Below are positions 6,443-8,089 of a stretch of 8,089 bases of DNA, in pieces. The DNA is from an uncultured Bacilli bacterium (lineage in GTDB: Bacteria; Bacillota_I; Bacilli_A; RF39; UBA660). Where the stretch lies: NCBI GenBank assembly GCA_947626215.1, contig CANQRJ010000062.1, positions 1 to 8,089 on the forward strand. The letters run 5' to 3'. The position numbers and the translations under genes were made by a program. The stretch's first letter is position 1. Each line of letters opens with the position of its first letter. The notes beneath the pieces are model-generated. The model was not told the origin of the DNA and ran no database searches. It worked only from the letters and a program-made list of their open reading frames with translations.

Positions 6443-7067
6443 AAAAGTTAGTTTTATTTTAAATGAATTAGATCGAATGTTTCCTGATGCCCGTTGCGAA
6501 CTGGAATATCAAAAAGATTATGAATTATTAATCGCGACAGTTTTATCTGCACAGTGTACCGATAAAAGAGTCAATATGGTGACAAAAGAGCTTTGGAAAA
6601 AATATGATATTTTTCTTTTAAGTAAGGCAAGTCCTAAAGAGATTGAAAAAATTATTAAGCCCGTAGGTTCTTATACCAAAAAAGCAACTTATCTTATTGA
6701 TATTGCTAAACATTTAGTGAATGATTATGATGGGCGTGTTCCCAATAATAGAGAGTATTTAGAAACCTTAAAAGGGGTAGGGAGAAAAACTTGCAATGTA
6801 GTTTTATCTAATTTATATGATGTTCCTGCTATTGCCGTTGATACACATGTGGAAAGAGTTTCTAAAAGATTAAATTTAGCGAATGAAAAAGATTCTGTTG
6901 AAAAGGTTGAGCAAAAGTTAATGAAAAAATTTCCTAAAGAAAAGTGGAGCCGGTTGCATCATCAACTTGTTTTATTTGGAAGATACCACTGTAAAGCAAT
7001 TCATCCAGAATGTCCTACTTGTCCTTTTCAATCAATTTGTAAGTATTATAAAAAAGAGTTTCGATGA
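6432..7067 (+). CDS. nth: Endonuclease III, DNA glycosylase/AP lyase, 211 aa
   Basis: The enzyme removes oxidised pyrimidines from DNA and nicks the abasic site in base-excision repair. The helix-hairpin-helix is ETLKGVGRKTCNVVL with catalytic lysine K119, followed by the catalytic aspartate D137 in AIAVDTHVERVSKRL. The C-terminal 4Fe-4S loop is C187-x6-C194-x2-C197-x5-C203, the exact spacing of the family, and these positions nearly coincide with the E. coli enzyme. Both catalytic residues and all four cluster ligands are present, so the protein should be active. The ATG lies 11 bases inside the end of dnaD and has no strong Shine-Dalgarno, so translation is probably coupled to dnaD. The terminator stem begins within its final codons. 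Confidence 0.97.
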   Translation: MKNEKVSFILNELDRMFPDARCELEYQKDYELLIATVLSAQCTDKRVNMVTKELWKKYDIFLLSKASPKEIEKIIKPVGSYTKKATYLIDIAKHLVNDYDGRVPNNREYLETLKGVGRKTCNVVLSNLYDVPAIAVDTHVERVSKRLNLANEKDSVEKVEQKLMKKFPKEKWSRLHHQLVLFGRYHCKAIHPECPTCPFQSICKYYKKEFR

Positions 7068-7087
7068 TGAAAACTCTTTTTCTTTTT
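7050..7087. terminator. Bidirectional terminator between nth and the PBP gene
   Basis: AAAAAGAGTTT (7051-7061) and AAACTCTTTTT (7071-7081) form an 11-bp stem with a 9-nt loop. T-tracts follow on both strands (CTTTTTAATTT on plus; the stem's own T6 run then ATAATA on minus). The 5' arm overlaps the last nth codons and its TGA lies in the loop. The far side reaches the PBP stop codon at 7086-7088, so the two convergent genes share one compact terminator. Confidence 0.85.
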
Positions 7088-8089
7088 AATTTGAACAACT
7101 ATCAGAAACGTTTACTTTTCCATTTACTTTAATGGTCTCGCCATTATAAGTAATTTGATAACTTACGTCTTTTGTTCCTGTAGTAGAAGTATCTACATTA
7201 CTTGCGACAATGGTGGCCGACGATGTTACATTCACTCCTCCAAAGGTTACATTCACTCCATTTTTAGGATTTAATGTTCCATTTACTGGAATACATACTG
7301 TATTTGTTGTAGCTTCTAATTTTTGATTTGCTGAGGTCACTGTTGCACTGATGGTGATTCCATCTGATTCGTTCGATTTGAATATACTATATGCACTTTT
7401 TACGACAAATTGATAGACCCCACCAGATGGAGCAGAGTAGGTATAACTATTATTTTGAGTCCATCCTAAATTGGTTAAATTGCCATTTGCATCTTTTAAA
7501 TATATTTGATAACCAAATGTTCCAATACTTGAATTATTATAAGATTCATAGATATTCATGTAGGCATTTTCAAATACAGAATAACTCCAACTATAACGTG
7601 ACTTAAATGCTTTGTAATAGTTTGCAAATTCACTTCTTACTGCATTGGTATCTAATGCACTTGGTGATGATGCAGGATTCCATGTAATTGTAATACTACT
7701 ATCATTTACGCTTGATTTTCCACCAGATGGAGCAGAGAGTTTTGCAAAACGTTTTGAGGTATCACTTGGTTCGGTCCCTGCTTTAAAGTATGCCGAATAT
7801 TTCATATTTGAAGGAGTATATTCGCTTGCTCTTTTCATAGGAAGTGTATTTCTTTCTACTGTAACACTTGTTACACTTGCAGGTTTGGTAAATCCATGAC
7901 CAGAAGTTAAGATGTTGTTTGCAAGATATGCACTTAATTGACCACGTGGGCCTGAACCGGTTGGTGTTGTGAAGTAGTGGTCTTTATCTAATATGTCATA
8001 ACCCATCCACATAGAAATTACATAATCGGCATTATAAGTATTTACCCAATGGTCTGGTGTTGCATAAGGACTTACGCCAAGAGCAGAAG
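7086..8089 (-). CDS. ponA: Class A penicillin-binding protein, C-terminal part (5' end outside window)
   Basis: Such enzymes polymerise and cross-link peptidoglycan outside the membrane. Only the last 333 or so codons are visible; the frame is open to the right edge, and the ATG at 8010-8012 is internal. The first residues (PDHWVNTYNADYVISMWMGY) match the closing motif of PBP transpeptidase domains (DxWfvGyTpxytxaVWvGyD). The glycosyltransferase domain, catalytic serine and KTG lie outside. Past the enzyme domain there is an FN3-like fold from SITITW to about 225 residues after that ATG, with a roughly 50-residue Tyr/Asn-rich insertion between strands. A small Ig-like domain rich in Val, Asn and Thr follows, bounded by Cys240 and Cys306. 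The protein ends SDSCSN without an LPxTG signal. Synteny with dnaD-nth supports ponA, but orientation differs. The symbol is inferred. Confidence 0.82.
   Translation of the reverse strand, partial: SALGVSPYATPDHWVNTYNADYVISMWMGYDILDKDHYFTTPTGSGPRGQLSAYLANNILTSGHGFTKPASVTSVTVERNTLPMKRASEYTPSNMKYSAYFKAGTEPSDTSKRFAKLSAPSGGKSSVNDSSITITWNPASSPSALDTNAVRSEFANYYKAFKSRYSWSYSVFENAYMNIYESYNNSSIGTFGYQIYLKDANGNLTNLGWTQNNSYTYSAPSGGVYQFVVKSAYSIFKSNESDGITISATVTSANQKLEATTNTVCIPVNGTLNPKNGVNVTFGGVNVTSSATIVASNVDTSTTGTKDVSYQITYNGETIKVNGKVNVSDSCSN
7420..7737 (-). repeat. Pair of 18-bp direct repeats 300 bp apart inside the PBP gene
   Basis: CCACCAGATGGAGCAGAG occurs at 7420-7437 and again at 7720-7737, exactly 300 bp apart and in frame. 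Both copies encode SAPSGG on the minus strand, one before the FN3-like domain (KLSAPSGGKSS) and one inside it (YTYSAPSGGVYQ). The flanking bases differ. Confidence 0.75.

Noticed and set aside
7391..7606. Plus-strand ORF of 71 codons
   Set aside because: It is antisense to the FN3-like region of the PBP gene and is His/Asn/Tyr-rich as expected for a shadow.
7645..7899. Plus-strand ORF of 84 codons resembling a membrane protein
   Set aside because: It is antisense to the PBP gene, whose frame is clearly real; its start has no ribosome-binding site.

Overview
The window is AT-rich bacterial DNA with Firmicutes (Bacilli-type) character. Shine-Dalgarno sites are strong (AAGGAG, GGAGGG, GAGGTGA), sigma-A-type promoters are close to consensus, and the chromosomal genes have Bacillus-like relatives. 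TGA is a real stop codon (cca, dnaD and nth all end in TGA) and tryptophan is TGG, so the code is standard and this is not a Mycoplasma or Spiroplasma. A gut-type Erysipelotrichia, RF39 or other small-genome Bacilli lineage would fit, but that assignment is inference.

Layout: (1) Positions 1-1637 hold most of an IS1182-family insertion sequence. Its transposase is on the minus strand and open for 501 codons before it runs off the left edge. The inner end carries several hairpins, and the IS edge appears to abut the stop codon of the next gene. (2) 1638-2732 (minus) is a membrane-anchored, exported, cysteine-containing protein of unknown function. (3) 2848-3849 (plus) is an unrecognised cytoplasmic protein that looks beta-solenoid-like with a coiled-coil tail. 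It is divergent from (2) and shares a bidirectional terminator with rpsD. (4) 3882-4484 (minus) is rpsD, encoding ribosomal protein S4. It has a leader of about 150 nt with pseudoknot-like structure and a perfect consensus promoter. (5) 4736-7067 (plus) is a tight cca-dnaD-nth operon for tRNA CCA addition, replication initiation/restart and base-excision repair. (6) 7086-8089 (minus) is the C-terminal part of a class A penicillin-binding protein (ponA-like), convergent with nth across a second bidirectional terminator.

The dnaD-nth-ponA neighbourhood is a known Bacilli arrangement, but here the PBP gene is inverted relative to nth and no ypoC-like gene lies between them. Most of the window is housekeeping DNA. 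I do not see a defence system, CRISPR array, prophage or biosynthetic cluster. The parts that deserve a second look are the structured rpsD leader, the hairpin architecture of the IS end, and the two unrecognised proteins.
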